A stretch of 64,000 nt of DNA from CBCOTE01 sp965112965 (GTDB taxonomy: Bacteria > Desulfobacterota > Desulfovibrionia > Desulfovibrionales > Desulfovibrionaceae): positions 124,001-188,000 of the forward strand of contig CBCOTE010000023.1 in NCBI GenBank assembly GCA_965112965.1. Direction: 5' to 3'. Every line of letters begins with the position of its first letter. Within the stretch, counting starts at the first letter, position 1. The position numbers and the translations under genes were made by a program. The notes below the pieces were generated by a model. The model saw only the letters and a program-made list of their open reading frames with translations. It was not told the DNA's origin and did not search any database. This document shows positions 20,370 through 31,741 of the stretch, piece after piece.

Positions 20370-21416
20370 TTAACTGATCATGAGTCGCGGCCGGTCTGTG
20401 GCGTAAGGTAGAGCTTGGCCGATATGCGCCGCTAGGTCGCCGCCGTTCAAGAGTCGGGTCTGGGCTTCCTTCAGCCTTGCTTCGGGTACAGCTAATACTA
20501 GACCACCTGAGGTCTGGGTGTCGAAGATCAGGTCGAGCCGCAGGGCATCAAGGCCTAGTGTAGGTCCTACGGCATGGCTATAGAACTGTTTGTTTGCAAA
20601 GCTGCCAGAGCATAACATGCCCATTTTAGTCAGTTCTAGGGCCATGTCTAGGAATGGTATAGCGTCCAACCAGAGCTCCAGGTTTATGTTTGAGGCTCGG
20701 GCCATTTCTAGCAGGTGTCCGCCTAGACCGAAGCCCGTGATGTCCGTGGCGCCTCGGAGCCTCATCAGACTGATGCAGCGTCCGGCTTGGCGATTGAGTC
20801 GTCCGGCCCAGTGGATAAGTTCTTCCTCGATACGGTTAGCCGTAGGCAGATTGGCCTTGATTGCTGTGGCCAGCACTCCTATCCCCAAGGGCTTTGTGAG
20901 TAGAAGTTGGTCTCCTGGTCGGGCGCCACCATTAGTGGCGAAGGCAGATGGGTCCACTAGGCCAGTGACTGCGAGGCCATATTTAAGTTCTTGATCTTCT
21001 ACACTGTGGCCGCCGGTCAGTATCGCGTCTGCCTCCTCTATGGCATCTTGTCCGCCCTGAAGGATGGCCAAAAGTACCTCGGTCGGCTGAGTACGAATTG
21101 GGAAACAAACAACATTCATGGCCGTGTAAGGTTCTCCACCCATGGCATAGATATCGGACAAAGAATTGGCTGCGGCGATGCGACCGAAATGGTAGGGATC
21201 ATTGACGATGGGAGTAAAAAAATCTACGGTTTGTACCAGGGCAGGTCCGTGGGGCAGGCGTACCACGGCTGCATCCACGTTATGGGCGGTGCTGGTGAGG
21301 AGGCGATGGTCTGGTCGTTGAGCCAGTCCTGCCAGAACAGTCTCCAGGTCCCCTGGAGGGATTTTAGCGGCTCAGCCGGCGGAGTGAACGGCCTGAGTCA
21401 ATTTTGGAGCGGGCAT
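20370..21416 (-). CDS. selD: Selenide, water dikinase with in-frame TGA (selenocysteine)
   Basis: SelD converts selenide and ATP to selenophosphate, the selenium donor for Sec-tRNA and selenouridine. Read from ATG 21416 the product is 348 residues, close to the 347 of Escherichia coli SelD. It starts MPAPKLTQAVHSAG, then TGA (21374-21372, residue 15), then AAKIPPGDLE. This aligns with the E. coli LTQYSHGAGCGCK motif, placing TGA at catalytic Cys17 and keeping the following essential Lys (residue 18). Downstream are DAAVV, TVDFFTPIV, FGRIAAANSLSDIYAMGG, TGGHSVED and DTQTSGGLVLA. GAGGT precedes the ATG by 5-6 bases. A gene caller stopping at TGA would begin at GTG 21278 and lose the active site. 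The alternative, an early pseudogene, is less likely. Confidence 0.93.
21342..21358 (-). promoter_or_regulatory. Candidate bacterial SECIS hairpin in selD
   Basis: On the mRNA strand the 17 bases CTCCAGG-GGA-CCTGGAG form a perfect 7-bp stem with a GGA loop. The stem begins 13 bases after the TGA and the loop 20 bases after it. Bacterial SECIS elements lie just 3' of the UGA with loop guanines recognised by SelB; the E. coli fdhF upper stem-loop is also 17 bases long at a similar distance. SelB binding is inferred. Confidence 0.7.
21372..21374 (-). other. selD: Selenocysteine codon (TGA) of selD
   Basis: This in-frame TGA occupies the position of the catalytic Cys/Sec in SelD. Flanking residues (HSAG before, AAK after) match the conserved HGAG-x-xxK active-site loop, so it is read as selenocysteine rather than stop. 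Confidence 0.85.
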
Positions 21417-21506
21417 AGCTACCTCGTAATGGGTGTTGAGACTGGTCGCTGGCGTGCAGAGGCGTTCCGGAAGTAGTTCCTTGAAACTAAGGCGTGAACT
21501 TCGTGG

Positions 21507-21534
21507 AGTATACACCGAGTCTGTGTGATTACAA
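21507..21534 (-). promoter_or_regulatory. Candidate sigma-70 promoter of selD
   Basis: On the minus strand TTGTAA (-35) and TATACT (-10) are separated by 16 bases, giving a 5' untranslated region of about 80-85 bases before ATG 21416. The -10 box matches consensus in five of six positions. No binding site for a regulator was recognised. Confidence 0.4.
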
Positions 21535-24500
21535 GTCTGTCTGGCTTCATATGCCAATACCGAAATGACATTTTTCATTCCTTGGTTATTATAATGTAAT
21601 CGCATTGTTGTGGAAAGATGGATTATTGGGTGCGTACCCATGTAGATTACTATTGTAACCGGGTTGTCGAATTCTTCCCGTCCTTTCTGTGACATCTAAC
21701 TAGTCTTTTTGGCTAAACTTAATGGCCGTAGCATTAGTCAGATATTTTTTTTGTGGTGGCGGCTTTATGTCTGGTATAGGCACAAGCTGGTAGTTACCGA
21801 ATATTAGATTATGGCTAAGGAAATATACTTCCATGTCCAGGCGTTCGATCGCCAAGTACGTATACTGTGCAGGGTCGCAACTGTCCTTGGTAAGGCAGCA
21901 TCCATCTGATTAGTACTTTTTTTGAATTTACTCTGCAGAATTATCGCCGATATCCGGAAAAAATGATCCTATAGGCAGCTAGTATCATCATAGTCGGAAC
22001 CTGGAGGCTGCTTTTCGAAAAGAAGCTGTCCACGGTGTTTCAGGGCGGAGAAAACTGGTCTGGGGACTTCCTGATGGCACTGCTGGATAGCTTGGATGGG
22101 TTTGTTGGATTATTGGCGGCCCTGGACGGGTCTGGCAAGTGGCTCGGTTAGCCTGTCCCTGTCTGGCCTCGATGGCAGCTGTATCTGTTTCGGTTAGAGA
22201 TCGGTTTCTACACAGTACATGCTCCAGAGACACTAATCTAACCTGGCACAGCCCGCTTGTGTTTTATCCGTATTGATGCTGATGAGCATGCCCACTTTTT
22301 GACGATTTCGATCTGGTATTACCGGGCGCGTTGAGGAGTACGTCCTTTTAACGGATGGGTGGTAGTAGATGCCCCAGGCTATTTCTATTGATAGTTTGAG
22401 GCGTGTTTATTTTAAAGGGCAGATCCGTTTCTTCTAGATAAAAAAAAGAGGCGCTAATATAGCCATGGTCAACCTGATGATTTGTCTAGGCCATACTTAA
22501 TCGACGCGTCTGCTTGTAATTTGACTTATAGTTGAAAACAAAGAATGTTGGCGTTGTGAATAATGCTTTGGCGTAGTAATGTCTGTTGGGTAAGGAGATT
22601 AGCCAAGTGTCGTAAGACCGAGTCCTAAGTGAATTCCTCAAGCTGTCATTTCTTAGGTATCTTGGAGAACATAATGGACGTCTTCTTCTGGGTTGGATAT
22701 TCAATTTATCATTATCTGTATCCAACCATAAGGTCGAGAAAGTGTTTTTTTAGTGAACGCGGTATGCTTCTTCGGACACGTTTTTAGGACGGGTTTTCTC
22801 TCGGTCGTTGGCAGGCCTTCTATTATGAGTTCTTTCATGCCCTGCAGGAGTAGGTATCTGTAGAATTAGGATTATTATGTTTTTTTGATCGGTAATATGA
22901 AAATATACGGGCATTTTGTCCATTCTGGAGCCTATCGGCCTAATTCAGCAACATGACCGAGAGGTAGGAAGGAGAGCAGTTGTGGTTATCTCGTAAACTA
23001 GCAGTTAATTTGTCCCGCACGAGCTCTTTAGTATCTTAGTTGAAGGCGACATCTCTATGGAGGGGGGAGACCGTCTTAAATGCTATGGACCAGGCTTGGA
23101 TTATGATTTTACATTATTTTAATTTCACGACTATTATGTAGTTCGATATAGCTATAATAATATAATTATTATTTAAATAATTTATTACGGCATACGCTGT
23201 GGCGGAAGAAAACAAATGAATTTGTTCTGCAGCCCACCGGAGATAGATGCTGTAAGGGGCTGGTGGAGATAGCTCTTTAATACGGAGCACTTTTTTCTCA
23301 ACATTTCGGTTAGGCATTCTGTTTAGCTCGGTATACCCTTTAATACCATAACTATATCATTTTTTTGATTGTTCCGGTAGTTTCAATAAGAGCATTTGAT
23401 GAGGGTCAGATTAACTTGATCGACGTCGGATAGCACTACATTGTGGAGGACTAGGCTACAGAGGGGGGGTAGTTCTTTTGCGTCATAGGTTGGCCGACGC
23501 GGTGAATATGAGCTTCTAGGTCAACACAAGACATGAGTTTAATATCTTCTTTCTTCATTGCGTTTCTTGGAGAAAATTTTGAATCTGGTTGGTCTAGAGT
23601 AAGGATACATTATTCTGAGGCGATTTTTTTTCTGAGCGAGACTTTAGAACTGACAGCGCTGCCTCTGGCGGTTCAGACTGGAGAAAATATTTTTGATTTC
23701 GAGATGGCCATACTAACCCGGATACTCCTGACCATCTGCTGGATGATACTGACCGGATTAAATAAATATATAATAATTTTTTTTAGCCAATGCTCTTAAA
23801 TTTGTGGAATACGACAGAGTGCCTCGGGATGTACGGTTATTAGATCGAACTACGGCTGATGAGCTAGGCCGCGTCGTTTTAGTATCTTTTTACATCGCCA
23901 CATAGATTTCTCTTCCGGGTGGAGAGCGCCAGAGCGAGAACTAACCCAAGCGACATGCTGTAAAGCATCTTCGACTGCTTTATTCTAGCCAAGAACGTTC
24001 TGACTAAGCATTATGGGGAGGTCAGGTTAAGCTTTATCATCTCCGGCAGCTGATGAGGCACAGTCGTCGGGAGCTGAGCGTAGAGCGAGCCCGGCTATAG
24101 GAGTTTTTATAGTTTATAGTTTTTATTCGACGGCGAACAGTCCGGAGTTGTCCAGTATGAGATCGATGCGGCCCCAAGTCTCGTATATACGGTCATCCTG
24201 GGAGCTACATCCGTTCTGTCAGTTTTTTTTATTTTGATTCCCCCCATTAAGACGCTAGTCATCGAGGACGATCGGCTAACGGCATGCTAGTGGAATACCT
24301 TATGGCCGCAGAAATATACGGTAGTAGTAGCCGATGGCAGCTGACAGAATTTTTTGCGGCCTTGTATTGTGATCGCTTTTGTCTCGTTTTTTTATAGATA
24401 GTTAGACGTCATAGTTCAATGGGCTGGGATATCTGATATCGCACCTTGGAAGCAACAGACCCTGAGGCCTTAGGGTACCTATTAGGCATTAATCGCCTAT

Positions 24501-25360
24501 ATGTTGTAACACGTGTAGCAGGTGTATCTGGATGCCGATTATATTCAGCATTTTTTATAGGTAGTTGGGCTGTCTCTGGGGCTACCTCGGCTGAATCAAG
24601 GATGGGATGCAGTAAAATCAGTAGGATAAAGCATGGGTTCCATATAGTGTTACATATTATCTATGGTCATCTTACTATATGTCTCTAGCCGCATTGTGCG
24701 GCTGGGGAATGCCTGCTTTCGTCTGGATAGTTTATCCATTTTTTAGTTAGAAGCCCATGGGCCAGCGTTTTGTATACGGCGCATTTTTTTGATGTAGATC
24801 GATTATGCTGAGGATGTTATAGTGATTACGGTCCAGCGTTGGTCCAAAAAATTACATCTATATATATTTTCACCAGCCAGATATTTAAACAAAGAGGACG
24901 TATGTGCTTGAAAGGTTAGAAAATTTTTTAGCTAGTGTTTCGGATTGGGGAGCCATTGGGTGCGTGACTTCCTGAGGCCGCAGTGGACCTTGCCCTGGAG
25001 GCATTTGTCGAGCACGGCCCATCCTTTACGCATCTAGCTACATATTAGACAGCGCGATTTATGACGTTGTATGAAAGGACCGATAGGATGCGAAAGCGAG
25101 TTGATGGAGACCAGTGGTGAATTATATCAATTCTATACGATCATATTTATGTTACTTTCTTTTAGATCGGTGTACCGTATTTACTATTATTACATTTTAT
25201 AAGATACAATTTTTGGTGGGGCATAAAAGTTAAGGAAGTTTTTTATTAATTGGACTGTTGTGGGTTTTTTCATGATCGCAGTCGGAGAGATCTACGGTTA
25301 CTATCACGCCACGGCGGTATGCCCTGGCTTGATCCTAGAGCGCATGATATTGAACTGGAT

Positions 25361-25386
25361 GTGCATGAATGGGGGGGGGGGTGCAC
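25361..25386. repeat. G11 tract flanked by GTGCA/TGCAC
   Basis: Eleven consecutive G (25371-25381) is the longest homopolymer I found in the window. It is bracketed by GTGCA (25361-25365) and TGCAC (25382-25386), so it sits in the loop of a possible 5-bp hairpin. No gene lies close enough to suggest phase variation. Confidence 0.6.
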
Positions 25387-26529
25387 ACAGTAGCAGCACC
25401 CGAATTGAACGCATACCTGATGTAAATTCATGCAACTAGTTATGGATAGTCTTACCATAAAAAAACACGCTTCAGCTACTATTTGGATACTGCAACAATG
25501 AACTGTTACTCTCTTTCAAAGAAATAGTAAGCCTATGTGCTATGCATAATACTGAAAATTATGAGGATACGGTATATTGTTGTATAGTCTAGACATATTT
25601 TTTTAAACACTTAAGGTGGAAGAATAGACTGTAAATCTATAGTTACTGAAAAAATATAACACCACACCATGCTCAAATTTATAAGTTCTGGATGTTTTTC
25701 TGATAAGATTTTATAGTTATATATGACGCAAATATTGTATTATACGTCTATCCTAGCTATAAAATTAGCCAATGTAGTGAATGTGATATTGCAAGGCTGT
25801 TTATTATGACATCCTGAACCAGGTACTGATCAATACTGGGTAATTAAGACTGAAATTCAGGTATTGTTAGTTATTATATATCGTCGTGGGTGGATGTGTC
25901 ATGAGTGGTCGGGACAATAGATCAATAGAGCGTTTTTATGTGTGGAAGGGCAATGGCTCGGCAGGTCTGCTTTAGAATTTAGCTCCTGAAACGTTATGTC
26001 GACGTCGTTGGAGCGTGCTAGCATGAGAGTTGTTTACTATGCCGGTTTACTTTTAGGAATTATTGACGGGTTGAGGTCTGGGCTTGGTACGCGTCATTAA
26101 TATTTATGGTTGGTATAAAGCTTCTGACAGTGATGCCAGCGGGTCGATTATGGTGACAGGGTGATATGATGATGTGCTGACATCGCTGTAGCAGTTGTAT
26201 CGGCGGTGGGCAGGCTGGATTATCATTTTGGCTGGGATAAGACGACTGTCCGTTAGTGAAAAAATGGTCAAGTTGCGTTTCTGGAGAGGATGGAGCCGGG
26301 GGCATGGAAGGGCTTGCGGGAGACGCTAAAGCGATATCCAGTTGGCCTTAGAGCTTGGCTTGCAGAGGTTGTGAGCTTGTCTTGTCGAAAAAATATTGCC
26401 GGTCGCCTTGGAGGCTTTGATAAATATTTTTTTACGTAAGTTGACTTAGACCCTGGATAATTTTTTTGAAAGTATTTATTTTTTGTTAGAGCGCTAAGAT
26501 GTCGATTTTCTTTGATGCAGCGACTACGG

Positions 26530-26552
26530 CTACCTGTTGCGGCAACAGGTAG
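26530..26552. repeat. Perfect 23-bp odd palindrome
   Basis: CTACCTGTTGC (26530-26540) and GCAACAGGTAG (26542-26552) are exact reverse complements around a central G. As RNA it folds to a 9-bp stem with a 5-base loop. It shares the ACCTGT/ACAGGT core with repeats at 10084 and 11935. No T-run and no adjacent gene. Confidence 0.55.
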
Positions 26553-27089
26553 GAGACTCTACTCAATGCGGTGGCTTATAAGAGCAGGTGGGGCGTATTT
26601 AAAAAGAGTAAGTGAAGTTTATAAAGGGTCAAAAAGGATTACAGAGTGGAGTTGGAGAGCCTGAGTGGGTGACGGATGAGGCGGAAAAAAAGTCGAGTTT
26701 TGAGAATTTACGACGGCAGCTGTTACAGTTGGCCAATACAAGGCTATTGTTCCCGCTTCTGGTCGGCGGAGAACCAGGGTTACAAGCAATGCTAGAGAAA
26801 GCTAGTGTTTTTTTGCGGTTCAGATTATAATACCAGATGCCCTTGATTGAGTTAGAGATAAGGTTGGGCCTTGATCACGGAATCAATGTCTAGTAGAGAC
26901 TGCTCGGTTTTGCTCTGGAAGAAAATGAGAAGCCCCCTCTTATATCCTCTTTAAGGAGATCGCAGCGTTGCTGAATGGCTAGATAGCCGTAGAAAAATGT
27001 GCGATTTTTCTTGACAGCAGCGAAATAAATATACCACAAATAGTACTTGCACTGCGACATTAAATTGTAGTGCTCGTAGGCATGTACGG

Positions 27090-27165
27090 GGGCTATTAGC
27101 TCAATTGGTAGAGCAGCGGACTCTTAATCCGTTGGTTTCAGGTTCGAGTCCTGAATAGCCCACCA
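27090..27165 (+). tRNA. tRNA-Lys (CTT anticodon), CCA encoded
   Basis: The acceptor stem GGGCTAT pairs with ATAGCCC. The D-arm AGCTCAATTGGTAGAGC is standard. The anticodon stem-loop CGGA-CTCTTAA-TCCG gives anticodon CTT, which reads AAG (Lys). The T-arm has GGTTCGAGTCC, and CCA is encoded at 27163-27165. All stems are intact, so the gene looks functional. It stands alone, kilobases from any coding gene. Confidence 0.96.
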
Positions 27166-30100
27166 GAAATTTTGTAGCGGCTAGAGTAGGTCATACTTGC
27201 TTTATTTTTTTGTTCGTCAATATTTTATTCCATTATTTTTTTGTTTTTAGGTATAAGAAACTGGGCAAGTTAGATTGCTTTAGTTTCAATTGTCTTCATT
27301 GTTCTGGTCGTGTCATTTTATGATTGTCTCATGACTAGTTTATTCCTGGAGCGAACCATTATATTCTGTGGTCCTCGTACCAGCAGATTTTACTTATTGT
27401 TATTTGATCCACTATCCTCTCAAGATACCTAAAAAAATAACGAGAGCAGCTTATCTAGCTAGATTTTTAGTGATCCCCCCTTGGGGGAGGTCTGTCTGTT
27501 AGGCTATATAGCGCACAGTTTTTTAAGATTGAACAGGATATTACTATTACGTTAAAATTATGAAATTAAAGGGCGGCATGGTACTGTCGAGTAAAATTAA
27601 TCGGAAATTATAGCAGTATGTTTTAATTGATAAAGGGATATTGACGAGATAGTTTGATGAGTCATATGTAGCTTTGGGCCATATACTGCTCAAAAAAATA
27701 TATAGTTATGCTAGGAATTATGATAAGGAGTAACGTTAGGAACAAAACCAAGGCTTCGCAACGTTAATGTTAACGGTTAGTTGTGCTGCAATCCCAGGTC
27801 GACCAACTGATAATAGCCCCTTATTCCTCGTCGCTTAAAAATATAAAGTAGAGATCTTGGCTAGTTCTATTTAAGCCTGTCTTAAAAAAGACTAAAAATT
27901 ACCACAGGCACTTATAGTGCAAGAACGCAAACGCCAGAAGCGTTGTCAATATTATGGCTATTCGGGCTTATAGCAACTCTAGGAGCCCTGTGTAAACAGA
28001 CTGTGAGATATAAAAGCAACAAACTAACTAAAGACCCCCGGCTGGAACCTTAAGAGATGTCTTGTTGGCGCCGTGCTGTGCCAGTCATGTAGCTTTCTAA
28101 TGGCGACATTGAGTCTGCTTGAATATAAATGCCTTTCTTTTGTTCAGTGCATTACCTGTTAGTAAAAACCGGCCTACCATGGTTCATATTAACGGGCCAC
28201 GCTGTCCGGTACAGTGCCAACGGCGGGGCTGTGCGATTTATAACCATTAGATTCAAACCTTATACATTAAATATCTGTTGAATCCTTTTCTTCTGACGCT
28301 GGCCACTCTTGTTATTACTTGAATAGTAATTGTTCCTGCCACCAATTATAGATGACCATAGCGCCGGAATAATCACAGTCCAGATAGAAGCAATAGGATA
28401 GTCTGCTATTACTATGGATTAGGAATATAGCGTTCAGACTATCCCATACAACAAGATTCTACAAATACCGGGTTGATGCCGAGTTTCTAGAACTGGGCCA
28501 GCTAGTACCAACGCCGTCAAGATCGTTACCTGACGCGGCTGTGATTAATCTCAATGGTTTTAGCCTGGACTTACAGCCTCAACTCGCCGTAGCAGGCCTC
28601 GATAAAATCCAGACCGAGCGGTCCTGTAGTAACTATATAGTATGCTTAAAATTAGGACCGTCGACAACTAGTGATCCCAACCACCCTTGCACTGACTTTG
28701 GAAGAACGGAGCATGCCTTTAGTTATTGCGTTCGAAATAGAGGCTAGCATGTTTTACAGCAGTCTTGCATCATATCTCCAACCTTAAAATCATACCGATA
28801 GCCAGCAGATTAGTGACAATATTCGACCTTTAGCGTGTCCGCACACCCATTCATATCAATATTTTATATATGGATAACACGTCAAGTTTTATTATTTTAT
28901 TTTAGTATAAATATTTTTGTACCATTTCTATCATAAAAGAATGCTAACGGTATAAGATCATAAGCAATGAGTATATAAAAAAAACTTGTAACTGCTGCTT
29001 TTTTTGTGGTTCAAAAAAATAATTAATATAAAAAAGTATAAAAAATACTCATAAATATGCTTTTGACTCTAGTACATTAAGCCCCACTTCGAGCCACAGG
29101 CCGTAGCAGAAAACGTGCTGTCTCTATTCGTCTTAAACTACGGGAAGCCAGGACTTTGATTACGGTCTTATAAAATGGCGCAAAAAAATACCTGCCACAG
29201 TCTTTTGGCTGGCATTAATATAATTCGGCCTCCATCAACTGAATAGTGGTGGTCATTAAGCAGACAATGCAGTTGCAATACATGATTCATTCATGTGATC
29301 TATGGCCGAAGAAATTGAGATTGACCAAACCCATATACTGCGAAAAATACTATAACCAATCAAAAAAAAATTATCTCACCTCAGCCTGGATTATGGCGGT
29401 GATGTATTCTTTGACCGTAGGGGCGGAGAAGTCAAACTTAGCTGGCCGGATAATAAACAATAAATCTAATACGTAACCGTTTAGCCGTAAAAAATAAGAT
29501 ACCGAGTATGCCCTAGAGGCCGTGAGGCCTGACCAAAAAAATAATTTCGAACGGAAACAAGAGACAATGACAGTAAGGATAGTTAGTAAATATAGCAAAC
29601 CTCCTTGTGTGAATGCTATATTTTAATATATCAGCAGGCACTTACTTATACCAAAATAATAAATCTACTATTTATCGCCATCCAAAAAAATGAAGTGACT
29701 ATATCGTCCCTAGTTAAAGTAACGATGGAGTTGCGAGGTTTTATCAACCCTTTTAAGATCCACTAAACTGATTTATTCGTCTATTATAATAAATACGGCT
29801 AGATCTTTTTCCGTCATGTTAAGCAGTCTTTCGATGTATGGGGCTGTACAGCCGCGGGTGTCATAGCCTCCTTAGGCTTGTAGCAGTCTAATCACTGGGC
29901 CTAGAGGTCATCATAGTTTTTTAGGTGGCTCACTCATTTGGTATGGCTAAAGTATTCTGGTACTACACCTATAACGACGTTTTTAAGAAGAACATTTGCC
30001 CTACTACCAGTCCGAGGAAGCCGGCCAGGTCGGCCACCTTTTGGCTACCGTCGTGGTCGGCACCAGTAATCCGAAGCAGATCAAGGGCAACATAAATTTT

Positions 30101-31741
30101 TTCCGTCGACAGCTTTATAAAAAGTGACCTACCATACATGCTGAATTATATGTGGACTATCCCATCGACTTGACTAGCTATCAGGATGTTAACGGCTATA
30201 AGGTTGGGCTGAGATTATTAACTTCGACGGCGACTCCTACCGGAGCGCCGGATGACTTGTCATAATCTAGACGTACTTCGAGAGTCTATTATGCTGGCGT
30301 ATGGGTTTATATCCTCACAATATCTTTTAACGGCCTACGAAGAAGGATATTTGCATTCCTTCGTTCTATGATATGTACAAGAGCAAGAAAATTACTACCG
30401 TCTAGCCTTTTTAAGGCCATCTCTGAGAATATCTGATGAGTAGTCACGGATTATTTTTATGACGTTACTTTGCTGAAGTACGGCCAGACGCGTTACGCGG
30501 TGACACAATAATTGATGGGTCATGAGGGCGTATTTTTCGGTGGGTTTTGGGGAAAGCCTTGGATGACAGGAATGAATCTGGATTAATGTTCGGTCATCAG
30601 TTCAGCTACACTTTTTATACGCTATAGTGCCATGTCTTCGTTCAGCTCAACGACTTTGAGCTTATGCAAGAACGAGGCAATGCGCTAGAGATTCGAAAGT
30701 TTGATGGCCGTGAGCAGGTCTAGTCCTATTTCTCGAATACTTTATTTAGGTACTCGAGTTCGTTTATGTATGTCTTATGCTGGCGAGATGAGTAGTTTAG
30801 ATTTGCCGGAGTGGAGAGATATCTGGGTTATGGTGGGTGAATTCATAAGACATAGGGTTGGGTGGGACAATTTTTTTTGGAGCTGGCTGAATGCTATATA
30901 TCGACCCCAACTTTTTTTGGCCGACGAAACCTGAGGGATATTTTGAGTCTTAGGTTGATGCAGTTTAATTGCCAACTTATAATGATTCAAGTATACGACA
31001 AGAAGGCGTCTGGTCCTAAAGTTTGTGACGTTTCTATCTCGGAACGAAAAGGCTTACTATGATTATTGCCGAGCTGATGTCTGGAGTTCAGCGTGTCCGA
31101 CGCTTTAATTGCGTTGCGTTCATCTTTTTTATGTCTTGGAATAGACACGGTGGATATAGCCCGATTGTGTATTTCTGGGTGGAGTAATAAGCAGATCTGT
31201 ATTATGTTGTCTTGGTCGAGTTGTATAAAACTAGTGTATTTTTTTTTGCTTAGCCTGAACTTGTCTACCTCAAAGGCTGAAATAATTAGGCGCCTTGGGA
31301 GTGGCTAATTGATTATAGCGTTATGTTGGGCGACAAAGCCGATACCGTTACATTGGATATCAATATTATCATTGTGCTAAAATGTCACCTTGGCTAAACA
31401 GAGAACTTGGATAAGAGGCCTATATCCTGACCTTCACCTAGGTTCAGCTGCGGGTCGATTTTGCCCTATCTAGGACTGACTGGCCCTTAAATATTTTTCT
31501 TGGTCATCACCCTAGCCAAAGCCCATTGGTTGAGACCGTGAAAAATAGAATTTTTAGAGCCGAGGGGCGATGTATGTTTTGATGGGATGCCATAGGCATG
31601 CACTATGTGCCTAATCGCTACCTGGATAACGCAGTCCTGCTTTGATTTATTTTTCTCCGGGTCGCTTGAGTTTTGGTTATAAACCCTGCCATACCTATTA
31701 CCACACTGGATTCTATGATTAAGAAAGGTGAAAAATACTTT
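27166..31741. other. Gene-poor stretch between tRNA-Lys and rsfS
   Basis: About 4.6 kb with no intact gene. From about 28980 to 29700 the homopolymer runs are mainly A, unlike the T-dominated runs in neighbouring stretches. A possible plus-strand coding relic lies at 29940-30950 (one part is listed separately). AGCTCA/TGAGCT with a 7-base loop near 30648 is a minor hairpin. No terminator was recognised after the tRNA. Confidence 0.65.
30002..30265 (+). pseudogene. Possible eroded coding segment, family unknown
   Basis: One frame gives 41 codons without a stop, one TGA (30125-30127), then 45 more codons to TAA 30263-30265. It contains protein-like phrases such as EEAGQVGHLLATVVVGTSNP and HAELYVDYPIDLTSYQDVNG. 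Just upstream, in a frame one base off, the segment from about 29944 reads KVFWYYTYNDVFKKN. Further possible fragments continue to about 30950. I could not place it in a family, and chance cannot be excluded. Confidence 0.25.

Larger units (their letters stand above)
21535..27089. other. Gene-free stretch
   Basis: About 5.5 kb between selD and the tRNA with no supportable intact gene. Chance-length frames (for example 23533-23799 plus, 21988-22233 minus, 26612-26830 plus) show no family motif. It holds an 11-base G run (25371-25381) and a 23-bp palindrome (26530-26552), listed separately, and many A/T runs. Confidence 0.7.

Noticed and set aside
21372..21695. Separate 107-codon gene upstream of selD on the minus strand
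   Set aside because: Its last 15 codons are the true N-terminus of SelD before the TGA; the rest is upstream sequence without a family or a good start.
22940..22990. Signal recognition particle RNA-like string (GGAAGGAGAGCAG)
   Set aside because: It has an extra base relative to the conserved loop and no flanking helix; no 4.5S RNA-like fold is apparent.
27000..27089. Promoter for tRNA-Lys (TTGACA at 27011, TTGCAC at 27047)
   Set aside because: Neither -35-like box has an acceptable -10 box at 16-18 bases.
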